Origin: Scilla litardierei
Lineage: Eukaryota > Streptophyta > Magnoliopsida > Asparagales > Asparagaceae
Direction: 5' to 3'
Length of the DNA: 64,000 nucleotides
Assembly (NCBI GenBank): GCA_030789695.1
Contig: CM061142.1
Span: 804,496,817-804,560,816, forward strand
Part shown: positions 22,600 through 34,341 of the stretch, one piece after another
Layout: each line of letters opens with the position of its first letter
Numbering within the stretch: position 1 is the first letter of the stretch
Position numbers and translations under genes: made by a program
Notes under the pieces: model-generated
What the model saw: only the letters and a program-made list of their open reading frames with translations
Databases searched by the model: none
Told to the model about the DNA's origin: nothing

Positions 22600-25500
22600 G
22601 GAATGCAACTTTGTTGCTCCAAAATGGTACATAAATAAAAATAAAGGATGCATTATTCTCTCCGAATTCAAAAAGAAACTTATTAAGTTTCAAGGACATA
22701 CGTCTAAACAGATTTCACTTAGAAACTGCAAATATAAATAATAAAGAATATTTGTATGTGACGTCTCAAGAAAAAAGTCAAATCCATACTTGAGCGTTTC
22801 GAGAGCCTCTCATCATGCCTCTATCATACAAAGATTCGGAGAGAGGAAGCAAATTTGACGGAGCATCCGAAGTGCCCGATATCATCTAAGTTTCTACTTT
22901 AGCATGATTTACTTGGCCAATCAAGATCGGTAATGATGCAAGGCACCATATCCCAATCATAAGGGCATGATTTGAAGAAACAGAAGATTCTTCAAAAGGG
23001 TGAATTCCCTTGCATCCCTTGCAACAAGAAAAAATTTATTACAAGGCCATCTCCACTAAAAGTGGATGAAGAATCTCCAAACTTTCTCGAAAGAATACAA
23101 TGAGATATATGTGCACCAATCCACCCCTAGTGGGCCTTTTCGGTACTTTATTGTACAAATTGATGCATCCTCGAAATATTCGTGTGTGTGTCTATTATCG
23201 ACCCACAATTTATCTATTCAAAAGATATTGGCACAAATAATAAAATTACGGGCACATATTCCAGAAAATCAAATAACGAAAATACATCTGAATAATGCTG
23301 GAGAATTTATCTCCAGCTCATTTCAAGAATATTTCGTTGCAACTGGGATAGAAATTGAACATCTTGTACCGCATGTTCAAACCCAAAATGGGTTAGTAGA
23401 GTCACTAATAAAAAGACTATAATGGATTGCACGTCCATTATTAATGAATTCCCAGTTACCGGTGACTACATGGAGACATGCAATATAGCATGATGCTTAA
23501 TAAAAAGCAGACACTCTGGAGGTAAGAGTCTTTCTCCGATGCAACTTGCATACATAATACCAACGAATATCTATCACTTGAGAATTTTCGGTTGTGCAGA
23601 CTATATCACCATAGCACCACTATAGAAGACAAAAATAGGTCTTCAACATCGTCTAGGGATCTATGTAGGGTTTGACTCGCCCTCAATTATAAGATACCGT
23701 GAACTCCAAACGTGGGACGCTTTCAAGGCACGTCTTGAAGACTGTGATGAGACAACATTCCCAAGTAGGCACAGATTCTGAAAAATCTAAAGTTTCATAA
23801 ATTATATCGTGGGATACAAAATCATTAACCCACCATGATCCGAGAACTAAGCAATGTGAAGATGAGATCCTGAAGATCTCCCACATTCAGAACAATGTTC
23901 ATCAATTACCGGATTCATTTGACAACCAGAATGTTGTCAAATCACACATCACTACTGCTAATATTCCAGCTACGATTGGCATCCATGTGAATGGATGCAA
24001 TCCACCAACATCAAAAGTAGTTGTTCCTCAACTGAAAAGAGTCAGACCACTAGTCTCCAAGGATAAAAATCCAAGAAAAAGAAAAACGCCTGGAGGCATT
24101 GTGACAATACCACCACATCAAAATAAGCTTATGTCCATACGCTCACCCCTTCCAGAATCCCCTGAAGAGAAAAAATCGGTAGAAACCAACATTAAACTAT
24201 GTACGTATATGGGAGGTGTTGGACAGAAAAAGTACAATCGTCGACGATGACTTCACTTTCATATTGCCTTCATGTCGCTGAAAGCGACGATGATAATGAT
24301 CCACATTCCGTTACTGAATGCAAACGAAGAAATGATTGGCCAAAGTGGAATGAGGCAATAGAAGCAGAGCTGGACTCGCTTAAGAAACACAAAGTCATTG
24401 GACTAATAGTACAGACATCAAACGGGGTCAACGTTGTAGGATATGAATGGGTATTTGTTAGAAAAAATGAAAACAATGAGATCGCATACCACATGGCACG
24501 ACTTGTAGCACGTGGATTTTCCCAAAGACTGGGTATTGACTATGAAGAAACATACTCACCGGTAATGAATGCGATCACTTTCCGATTTTTAATACACTTA
24601 ACAACAACAGAAAGATTAGAAATGCAACTAATGGATGTTGTGACTGCATATCTATATGGAGATCTCGATAAAGAGATATATATGAAACTTCCTGATACTT
24701 TTCACTGCCTACAACTTTAAAAGATAGTCATCGAGACATCTATTCTGTTAAAGCTACAATATAGTGATGGTCTTAAATAATCGGGAAAATAGACTCAGTG
24801 AATTCTTTGTATAACAAGGATTCCATAATAATGAAGTCTACACTTGCATTTTATAAGAGCAAATGGAACTGGATTCGTAGTAATTGCAGTTTACATAGAC
24901 AATCTGAATCTCATAGGTTCTCCTGAAGAGATCATTAAGATATTTGTATGTCTGACAAAAGAATTTGAAATGAAAGACCTAGGCAAAACAAAATTCTATC
25001 TTGGCTTACAGATTGAACATCTAAAAGATGGAATCCTGCTACACTAAACCACATATACGAAGAAACTGTTACAAATATTTTACATAGACCCATGTCATCC
25101 ATTAAGTTAGTATGCTCTTTGTATGTACATAAAGACCCCTTCCGTCCACTGGAAGAGGAGGAGGATATACTTGGTCCTGAAGTCCCTTATCTGAGTGCTA
25201 TTAGAGCACTTCTTTATCTGGCTAACTGCACACTGTCTCGATGTATCTTTTGCAGTAAACTTATTAGCCAGATACAGTGTAGCACCACAAAGCGCCATTA
25301 GACCAGGGTTTAGCATCTTCTATGCTACCTCTAAGGCTCAATAGATTTGGGCTCGATTTATAAGACAGAATCATCATCCCCACTTGTTAGTTATGCAGAT
25401 GCAGGTTACATGTCTGATCCCCATAATGAAAAGTCACAAACGGGTTATGTTTTTATATAACGTGGAACGACAGTCTCCTGTAAATCTGTCAAGCAGACCA

Positions 25501-25860
25501 TGACGGCAAATCTCAGTTGTTCCTCACATCTTGGTGACGACCAGACTGAAGACTAGTGGGCTTGAGCCTACCACCATGTTTGAAGACAATGCTGATTGTA
25601 TTGCCCAGCTACGATGAGGCTATATCAAAGGCGACATGCGAAAGCACATCTCTCCAAAAAATTTCTAGACACATGACTTACAAAATAATGGTGAGATCAA
25701 CGCCAAACAAGTGTAATCTTGTGAAAAGCTGACAGACATGTTCAATAAGCCACTTCCTACGGCCACTTTTAGGAAGTTTGTACAAAAGATTGGAATGAGG
25801 CACATAAGAGATCTAAAAGCCTAAGGGCTTGCACAGATTAGGAGAAGTTAAAGGGGAATT
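22600..25860 (+). pseudogene. Element J pol remnant (PR-INT-RT-RNase H)
   Basis: Protease-end and pre-integrase text at 22,600-23,050 (IKIKDALFSPNSKRNLLSFK). The integrase core lies at 23,100-23,420 (VQIDASSKYSCVCLLS, NAGEFISSSFQEYF, VPHVQTQNGLVESL). A linker follows at about 23,850-24,250 with LKRVRPLVSKDKNPRKRK. RT lies at 24,300-25,300: NDWPKWNEAIEAELDSLKKH, YEWVFVRKNENNEIAYHMAR, GIDYEETYSPVM and VVTAYLYGDLDKEIYMKLP. After a frameshift come VYIDNLNLIGSPEE, LGKTKFYLGLQIEHLKDG and PEVPYLSAIRALLYLANCT. An RNase H remnant follows at about 25,380-25,700 (SYADAGYMSDPHNEKSQTGY). The catalytic box reads YIDN rather than YVDD. Inactive. Confidence 0.85.
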
Positions 25861-26041
25861 GAACTCTTTTTCCTTGGATATGGGTTTTCCCTATATGGTT
25901 TTCCATAGCCAAAGGTTTTAACGAGTCAAATCCCATTAGCTTATGATCATGAAGCATCCACCCCTTGTGATACTCATATGATGTTCAGAATACCGAAGTA
26001 TTCATGAGCAGAGTTTACACTTGTGTCAGGATAAGGGAGAG

Positions 26042-26185
26042 TGTTATGAAGAGATAAGGAGTTTGTATCTTATAAAGATAAGGAGTTTGTAACTGATTCA
26101 AAGATTGTATCTTATCCATTATGAACTCTCTCAATCCCCTATAAATAAAGACATGCGGTCTTCCCCAAGATATACATTCACAACA
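26042..26185 (+). repeat. 3' LTR of element J
   Basis: About 144 bp, from TGTTATGAAG directly after the polypurine tract to TTCACAACA. It contains a TATA box (CCTATAAATAAAG, about 26,140-26,152). Size, TATA box and TTCACAACA end match the LTR of A read on the other strand. The next five bases, TCCTC, would be the right target duplication; the left one is not in view. Confidence 0.8.
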
Positions 26186-26813
26186 TCCTCAAATGTATAA
26201 TAGATTATTCCATAGGTAACGTGGTACAAACACCCATACATTTTAAAGAATTTTTATTTCTATTTTTAAATGTTTATTATAATTTCTTAATGTGCATTAG
26301 CAAATTTTTTATGTAGACAAAAGGTTATCATTATGAAAATATTAAACATTAAGTATGCTCATTTTAGATTTTTAGCTTTGAGACATCGAATTTAACGAGG
26401 TGTATCGCTTGGACAATAAACCGAAAGAAATAAATACGCAACCGTCCAAAATTATTCCAATTCAGATAAGACGGAGGAGGTGATTTGTTGCATGGAGTAA
26501 TATAATTTGCTTCTCGTGCTGCAATAATTATACTTACCTTAATTTATTTTCTGTGGTTTAATGAAGCCGATCGTATGTATAGAAAATTAAATGAATGAGA
26601 ATAATAGGTACAAAATCGCATATAAATATCTCTCATATACGGTGAATAAAATCTTTTCTTTCATACGATATAATTGTCACATGAGAATGTCATCTGTGAT
26701 TAAGTATGTCACGTTATCACGTATTAGATAGAACTTGTATTGTGTCATATGATACATATTATGACCAATGACTCAAAACAAGGCTAACGTTTTTTTCTCG
26801 AAAAATCACTTAA
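26186..26813. other. Gene-free DNA between elements J and D
   Basis: AT-rich sequence without a gene or a clear repeat. Because D has a perfect target duplication, this stretch was joined to 56,106 before D inserted. It is therefore the original far-upstream flank of the MEI2-like gene. It ends with the left CTTAA (26,809-26,813). Confidence 0.6.
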
Positions 26814-26999
26814 TGTTGGAAGATTATAGAGAAGAGTAGAATAATCTCACATTGAGGAGTAGCCATGGTAAAATCCATGGCTCTCTATATATTCATTCCT
26901 TAATAGATTAGTAGTCCAAGGGACTCCCCACTAACTTAGTGGGGAGTAATGGAGAGATATGAGGGGAGGGAGGCCAAAGGCCTCCCTCAACTCACAACA
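26814..26999 (-). repeat. 3' LTR of element D
   Basis: 186 bp, starting TGTTGGAAGATTAT and ending CTCACAACA. It matches 55,931-56,100 except for extra bases (AAAGGCCTCCCTCAACT) near the right end and a few substitutions. It contains an inverted repeat, CCATGGTAAAATCCATGG. Confidence 0.92.
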
Positions 27000-29900
27000 C
27001 TCCCCCTCATCTCTCCATTACCTTGGGTTAAGCATATGAATACTTTTAGGATTCAGTATGCTAAAAGAGGTAGATACTTCTGGATCCAGAGCCACTGTGG
27101 TTGCCTCGTTAAAACCTTAGCTGTGGAAAACCCAGTGGGAAAAAACCAGCAGCTTAAGGGAAACGAGTACAACTATCGAGTGACTCCCCCTGATCTGTAC
27201 AAGCTTCAGGCTTGCAGATTTCCTATGTATCTATACAATCAGCTCCTATTCGTCTATACATCCATCATGTTCTGAAAGCAAATATAATCATCACTCATCT
27301 ATACAAGTTTCACTCATCTAGCGGCTATTGGAAAGCAGTGGCGCTCTAGAGTGGAATGCTCTTCGAAGTTGGTAGATGACTCCACTAAAGTATTTCTTTG
27401 AATCAGTCTTCAGTGTGTCTGCAAGGTACTGCTGGACCTGGCTGAGCGTTTTCAAGATTTGCTTCTTGGATGATGAGCTTATCAGAAGATGTAGATTTCA
27501 GAGGATGATGTGTAGATATTTAGGAGGTGGTCGGCCTTTTGTGTTTTAGTCATCGCGATGATCTTTAAACCTGCATGTGCGATATATATTCCTTGACCCT
27601 TGGAAGTTGCGCAGAAGCAGCATATCCTTGGTCTAGTAGTGCATTCCAGGACAACACTGTATCTGGTTAACAACTTTATTGCAGACGTTCTATCAAAGAC
27701 ACGTGCAGTTGGCCAGATAAAGAAGTGTAACAAGTACATTAGAGCTAGGCTCTTCGGGACCTAGGATGTCCTCCCCCTCTTCCAGCGACTGGAAGGTGTC
27801 ATAATTAAGCATCCATTTTTAATGGGTGGAAAATGGACATCATTCTTCATAAACTCCATGTGTATGAAGTATATTAAGGGGTTCCACCACGAAGGTGTTT
27901 AATATGTGAACCGAGACAATACCTTGTTTTACCTAGGTTTTTTATTTCCAAGGTATGCTTAAAGCTATCTGATATCTCAATGGTCTCTGCAGGAGATCCT
28001 ATTAGCTTTAAGTCGACCACTTGTTCGGCGAATATCACAAGACCTGTCAACGATCTTTCTAAGAAGATACACGGGCAGAATATTGATTAAGATCAACTAA
28101 CGATCTTTGTAGCCTTTATGGAGAAGACGTTTCTATGTTTCTCTTTTATCTCTGGGGGTAGTATATACCCTTCTGGAAGTTTTATATAGATCTTTATATC
28201 TATATTGCCATGCAGTCACAACTTCCATGAGCTGCATTTATTGGCTTTTTCAGAGAAGTTTAGGCTTAGTATGAAAATGATCACATTTCCTTCATTTCAA
28301 TTTCTTATGAAATCCGAATTATATTCCACAGGTTTTACACATTCAGGTGTATGGACTACTGGTCCAAAGACTTTGCTTTTCAAGAGTGAGTCCAGCTCTA
28401 CTCTTATTGCCTCGTCCCACTTTGGCCAATCTATGCGTTTTCGCTATAGAAAAGTGGGTTGACGTCATCGTCGTATTCAGCGACGTGAACGACAATAGCG
28501 AAAGCAAAACCGTCGACGACGACTGTGCTATATCTGTCCAGTACCTCTCCAGTACGTACGTAATTTAATGATGTTTCTCCTGTTGTTTCCTCTGCAGGGG
28601 AAATTAGGAGGGGAGAGGTTGCTGGTCTGAGCTCGAAATCCTGTGGATGGATCATTTTAATATATCCAGGAATCTTCCTCTGTCGAGGAACTTTATATTT
28701 TGAACCTAGCGGGCGTCCTCTTTTCAAATGAGGTACAGCCAATTCTGCTGCCGGTGGATTGCATCCATCTTTGGGAATGTCAATCCTAGCTGGCGTGTTG
28801 GCAGCAGGGACGTGTGAACGAACAATCTTCTGGTTGTCCGTAAATTTATCCCGCAATTGATGCACTTTAGTCTGAATGTGAAGGATCTTTTGGATCTCAT
28901 CTTCACACAGAAAAAGTATGCAGATCATAACGAGATTAGGACTATTGTGTCCCATGATATGGTCTCAGAAGCTTCAGGCTTCTTTAGACTGCGTGCCTAT
29001 TTCAATGAGATTTTCTCATCAAATTCACAGTTATTAAGACTTGGTGGTAAACCATAAGCAAGCGGCATCAGCAATAAGATATGGCCACAAGAGGGTCGTA
29101 TCGTGATAAGCGATGCAGAATGCATTCTGTTGGTCCCTAAATACAACAGGCAACTGGGATTATACAATGGACATGAAATCCATTGGAGTCTCTTTACCAG
29201 AGACTTTGATAACCCATTATGAGTATGAACATGCTACAGGATGTTCAATATCAATGCCAGTTGTTTGGCGGAAGTCTTGAATGATATGTATAGTGAATTC
29301 ACCCACATTATAAGCTTTGAGAAAGCTATGTTGCGAGTGAATATAAAGGCACACATAAGACCATCTAGTAGATGCATATATCAGTACAATAACGTACCGA
29401 AAATGGGCCACTTGCGGGGTGAATAGGCCCGCAAAGGTCACCATGTATTCTCTCAATGAAGCCAGGAGACTCTCATCCCACTTTCAGGAGGGAAGGTCTC
29501 TCTATAAGTTTGCCCTGACGACAAAGGGGGACAAGGAAAATCAATCTTTTGAAGAATCTTCAGGTTCTCCAATGGATTCATTTGATGATGCGTCCATCAT
29601 CGCTGATCCAGGATGACCAAGTCCAGAGTTAAAAACTATGGCAATGAAAGGCACTTCTGGTGCTCAGTCAAGTTGGCTTTCTATAGGATGAATATCTGTA
29701 ATTATAGGGGCCCGACGGGGGTCCAATGAAATCGTAAGTAGATGGTCTTCTGGCCATTCTCTTGACGAGTTACATATTGATATTCAATATTTATTATCCA
29801 CAATTTTCAAGTTATGTTCGTTTAAAAGAAATATCCTTGAAAATTGGAAATTACATATATGTTTAAGAGGAGAAGTTTGCATCTAATAATCTCGTTGTAT

Positions 29901-30000
29901 ATGGGAGCAATATCAATGCTACACCAGTGCAACGAGGCACCGTCCACAATATTCCATACTTCATCTATAAGCAAAACGAAATTTTATTTAAGTAAATGAC
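27000..30000 (-). pseudogene. Element D pol remnant
   Basis: Read on the minus strand: protease-end text near 29,700-29,960, integrase core at about 29,217-29,456 (VIVLIYASTRWSYVCLY, TTGIDIEHPVACS), and the linker at 28,431-28,955 (LKRGRPLGSKYKVPRQRK). RT begins near 28,450 (DWPKWDEAIRVELDSLL). After KPVEY the text jumps to IYIKLPEGYILPPE, so about 100 residues of RT are lost. A late RT piece at about 27,880-28,030 reads LIGSPAETIEIS then NLGKTRYCLGSHIKHL. RNase H text is hardly recognisable. The catalytic aspartate box is damaged (VVDLKLIGSP). Inactive. Confidence 0.8.
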
Positions 30001-30059
30001 ATACAAATAAAAGTTCGTACAAAAGCAAACTTAAGATGAAGCTACATGTGATTTTAAAT

Positions 30060-30453
30060 GCATAGATAAATATATGGCTCAATCGAGCAGGTCGTCATTC
30101 TCGAAGTCTTTTACAGTGAAAATCGTTGGCGGCTGAAAAGCCACCAAGTCTGTTTCAGGAAGAGACTTCTGGCTCGCCTGATATAGTTCCTGGAGGTGGC
30201 GAGGAGTGCGGCAGTTTCTGGACCAATGTCCAGTCATGCCACATCTATGGCATTTATCCTCCCAGTTATTCTTAGGAAGTGACACTTGGTCAGTGTTCTT
30301 TCGATTCCATGTGAAGTTTCTTTTTTCTTTATTGTTGTTGGATGGGGTTACTGCTCCTTGTCCTTTCTTCATCACATCTTTCCCTTTGTTATTTTTAGCC
30401 TTCTTCATGTTTTTCCACTTCTGGAGAGAAACGTGGTGGACTTCAGGGATAGG
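30060..30453 (-). pseudogene. Element D gag, nucleocapsid end
   Basis: C-terminal part of copia gag: a lysine-rich stretch (MKKAKNNKGKDVMKKGQG), then the zinc knuckle CHRCGMTGHWSRNC (C-x2-C-x4-H-x4-C, about 30,200-30,250), then RTPRHLQELYQ and an acidic end (DFENDDLLD). Such knuckles bind the element RNA. It is open without a break over about 110 codons. Its upstream continuation is at 43,045, across insertion C. Confidence 0.85.
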
Positions 30454-31143
30454 TGTAGTGCCCTGGGAAGCTACTGCACATGTACTAGAGGGGGGGTGAA
30501 TAGTACTTTTAAATAATAAGGAGAGTTATTCCTAATTATCGTGCAATTAACAAACAACGATGCGGAATAACTACAATCAAGAAATAATGCAAACGCAAAC
30601 ACAATGGTTTAATGGGTTCGGATCCACCCAAGTCTCCCCGACTTGTTCCCGGTGATCCTACGTCCCAACCACCCGGATCCCTTCCGGATACTTGAGTTAG
30701 AAACCCTAACTCAAGATTTCCAATATGAACACTTGCGAAAACCTCACAAGCGCAATCGACCTACAATCGATGACCGTGACTCCCACAACCCGGATCACGC
30801 AAAACCTCTCACAACCGAGAGTATACAATTCAAATATAACTGAAATGAAATGCTTACCAACAAAATACCTATGCCTTGAGATTTCTTACCAAATTAGGGC
30901 AAAGAGGATTTTGATGGAGGAAGAGTCACCAAACCCTAGCTTCAAGAAGATGACCAGCAATGGAAGCCTAGGGTGGAGATGGTGACCTAGAATCAAGCCC
31001 TTGGCTTGGAAGGCTCACAACCAATGAATCTCTCTAGAGGAATGAGAGTGAGGGAGAGATTCTTGATAATGGGAGAGCTTGAAGATGAGAGTTGAAAGCT
31101 TCTCTTTGAATCAATAGAACTCTGAAATAGCAGCCTTCGATCC

Positions 31144-34100
31144 TGTCACGGCCACTTTCCGGTCGTGAATTTTTAGCACGTTTGTTGTTCCGTTTGTGTA
31201 TTTTCGTGTTCGGTTTTATTATTATTGTTCCATAGCTCAGCCGCGTGTTCGGACCCCGTTTTCACGACCCTCTCGGAGGCGCGATCGCCCCGGTATCTTC
31301 TTTTTAATTTTTGGAGGCCGTGGGACCAACTTGCTATAATCTTATTATCATTAATAAAACTTTTTTATTATTTTTAAATTCAATTTTTGAATGCCTAAAC
31401 ATGTGTACGTTGGTTAAAAAGAGAAATCAAATCTTTTTAAATATTTCTTTTAAAACAAAATGAAATGGAATCTTTTATATAGGATTTTGTTAATAGTCTT
31501 TTCGTTTTAAAACTTTTACCTAGCCACCATTATTCCCTTAGGCACACTCAGCAGGAGGTAGAAAGAGATGTATTTATTTACCAAAAGAAAGAAAGAGATG
31601 TATTTTATTGTTTTATTGTTTTATTGTTTTTTTTAACAAATCAATCTAACCCTAGACCCCACGTGATGCCAGCCCCACCCCTATTAATAGGCAACCTAGG
31701 TTTCTTTTCACAGCAAACACATTAACGAGCGCCGCCCCAAAATTGTTCTCCCCTCCGCAACTCGCACAGCTCTCATAGCGCATCATCCCCACATCGCGGC
31801 CTCGCCCAGCGCCCTCGTGTCGCTTAGTCCCGTCGTACTCTCGGCCTCCCCGCCGTCGTCCGGAGCCTCGCTGCTCAGCCCGTGCACAGCAGCGCGTGCT
31901 TCCCTCCGTAGCGTAGCAGTCCGCAGCGCAGCAGCACGCAGCGGCGGTCGGCGCCTCCCTCTCCTCCCCTGCAACGGACAACAAACCCTAAAAGTCTTAA
32001 AAGGTTAGTACTGTGTTTTATAATAGCTAGGTTAATTAGTAATATTATCATTTTTAATACCTATTAAACTGTGCTTTTCAATGTGATAGGTTAGAGCTTA
32101 TAATAATAATTCATGTAGGTTAGTAGGATTGTGTTAATTTACAACCCATAATATTCACAGGTAGCTTTGTGGAGTTGGCTTATTTTTAATTATGCTAGTT
32201 AGTGCAGTATGCTGGAATATATAAACGAGAACATGTAAATAAACTTAATATGACTGTGTCTAGCAGCCAGAAATGCCATTAACACAGTTCTTGAGATATT
32301 TCACCACATCATGCCACCTTGGGTGGCTGGCGGCATGTCATCCCAATCGCTAGCTTCTCTCTGATTGCATGCCACCCTAGGTAAGAAGAAAACAGTAACC
32401 ACCACTCAGTAATTCCCATAAGCAAGTCCAAAGAACATATTATGGGATATTACTTGCAGATGTAACTAAGTTTTCCCTCAAATCTGAGCAAGTTACCCTT
32501 TCAACTGGAAGCCTGGGAGCAAAACCGGGTACAAATATAGATAAGTGGGTTGGAGAATTGATGGAAATTTGCCACGTAGGACGAGGCTGTGGGCAGTGTC
32601 TTCCAATTGTAATATAGATATCTCTGTACGAATTAACATAGCATCTGTTTATTTTTTTTAGTAAGTGCTATCATTTTGCCTTCATTAGTCCTATTCTGTA
32701 CATGATGACAAAGAACACTCATGTCAGCAAGCCCTATATAAATTTTTGGGTTAATCAGTTATTTAAATATTGGTAAAATTTATTAGTAGAAGGACATGAA
32801 AGTTTATTTTTCTCCAACAAGGTATTATTCTTAATATGTTAGTAGAATCATTACTAGTAGCATGTTATATGATAGTTGGTTTAATATTATGATATGGACA
32901 ACACCCTAGGTTAGATAACCTAATGAAATGAATTATTATTTAATATGTTGGAGTGAACCTAATTCAGATATATATTTAATCTAAACAGAGAACCAGTCGT
33001 TACATAGCGTGTAGCTCGACGAGAAGAACCCACGACAACTGATATCCCCGGAAACAGGCAAGTGATACTTGCCAGTTTTCTATTTAGGCCACGTCTTAGG
33101 CCATTTTGTACCGTAGTGTAAAAGAGACTAGGCAGTGAAATGATAGCTGCCTAGACGCCACTTTTAGATCTAGCTTGACAACGAAGCTAGATCCGTCACT
33201 TTTACCATGCTTGCATTCATGTTACCATGCCATGTTTAATTTCAAATTAACGGTACGCAAATTTAACTGCTCATTGTCATGTAATTGCATGCATCTAATG
33301 AATGTCGTGATTGAGTAGCACACGCTACACTTATTGTATTGATTGAGGCTAGGCACCTGCTTTTGCGGGCATAACCCTATGCCAAAAAACACTTCCTGGC
33401 TCGTGATCCAGAAGCGAGCTCATGTACTTGGGAAACCCTGGCTCGATACACGTGGAGGGGTAGGGTTAAGCTGCCACGCAGCGTAGAAGGATGCCTGATC
33501 CGCTCCTTCAGCTGTAAGGGGAAAACTCTGTGCACAATGTGATAGGATAGTGATCGTGATTGTAAATTAATGTTCTCGTAATGCATGTCATCATGTCATC
33601 TTTAAATGTTGCATCCTTAAAATGTCATTTCAAATTATTGCACCATTTTAGAACTGTTAGTCGACTTTTGTTATTTATATCCTTGCACAAAAGCTCTCCG
33701 CTCCTTTTGGGAGACTTTTGCTGACATGTGCCCTTTTCTCTTTGGGTGTCACATGTCAGGTTCTGAGTTAGAGTTACCAGCTGGGGACGAGCAGTTCGTG
33801 GACGTTGAGTTCGAGGCACCTGCTGAGACCGAGTACGAGGACACTGGTGACCAGTCCTAGATTCACCTGGGTCTTCTTAGTTGTCATACTTATTAGTTGT
33901 TGCTGTTAGTTTTCGGTGCGTAGCACCAGACTTTCCTTTCTTTTGTTTCGGCCATGTTTTAGGCCTATTGTTCAGACTTATTCTTTTGTGACTGTCTGGG
34001 ATGTTGGAAATTGTTGGATGTTATTGAGCTGGTGGATGTTTCTTTATCTGCTGTGTTATTATTGTTGTTGTTTCTCGCGATGCAAAGAACCTGCAAATCA

Positions 34101-34204
34101 TTTGAAATTTTTATAGACGCTTATCAGACTGCAGCTTCACAGCTCCACGTCTGAGCGGACCTCCTCACGTCTCGCCTTCCATTTTAGGGGAGCGGGGCGT
34201 GACA
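31144..34204 (+). repeat. 5' LTR of element E
   Basis: 3,061 bp, starting TGTCACGGCC and ending GGGCGTGACA. A TATA-like CCTATTAATAGG at about 31,679-31,690 precedes a GC-rich zone (31,730-32,000) that looks like a transcribed leader. A donor-like AAAAGGTTAGTA lies at about 32,000-32,011 and an acceptor-like TCACATGTCAGG near 33,749-33,760, so the leader may be spliced within the LTR. Short frames at 31,652-32,008 repeat exactly in the 3' LTR and are not called as genes. Confidence 0.93.
33760..33860 (+). other. Short acidic open segment in the LTR of E (also 41,568-41,668)
   Basis: After an acceptor-like CAG, an open frame of about 33 codons runs to TAG at 33,858-33,860. It is strikingly acidic (SELELPAGDEQFVDVEFEAP, then ETEYEDTGDQS). 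No ATG opens it locally, so it would need a spliced 5' exon. The identical segment is in the 3' LTR. Whether it is translated is unknown. Confidence 0.35.
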
Positions 34205-34341
34205 GGTTTTGTTGGTGGCCCATGCAGGTCCACTTTGCATCCGCGAATTATCGGAACAACAAGAATGATAAATAACATCCAATTAATTATTTATAACATT
34301 CGAGTCATAATAAAGTCTGATCTGAACTTTTCTTATTTTAG

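Larger units (their letters stand above)
22596..26185 (+). mobile_element. Element J: Ty1/copia element, 3' part (pol and 3' LTR)
   Basis: Plus-strand relative of A and D. From left to right: end of protease, integrase, linker, RT, RNase H remnant, polypurine tract (GATAAGGGAGAG) and a 3' LTR. Gag is missing and the 5' part is either deleted or represented only by the leader remnant at 12,880-13,140. Stops and frameshifts are present throughout, but RT is better kept than in A or D. Confidence 0.8.

Noticed and set aside
31652..32008. Alanine/arginine-rich open frames in the LTR of E (and identical ones at 39,460-39,816)
   Set aside because: Present identically in both LTRs, overlapping on both strands, in the transcribed leader zone. 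Explained by GC-rich sequence.
33390..33590. Possible small gene with KCFLA-like end in the LTR of E
   Set aside because: Short antisense frame repeated identically in both LTRs; no supporting motif.
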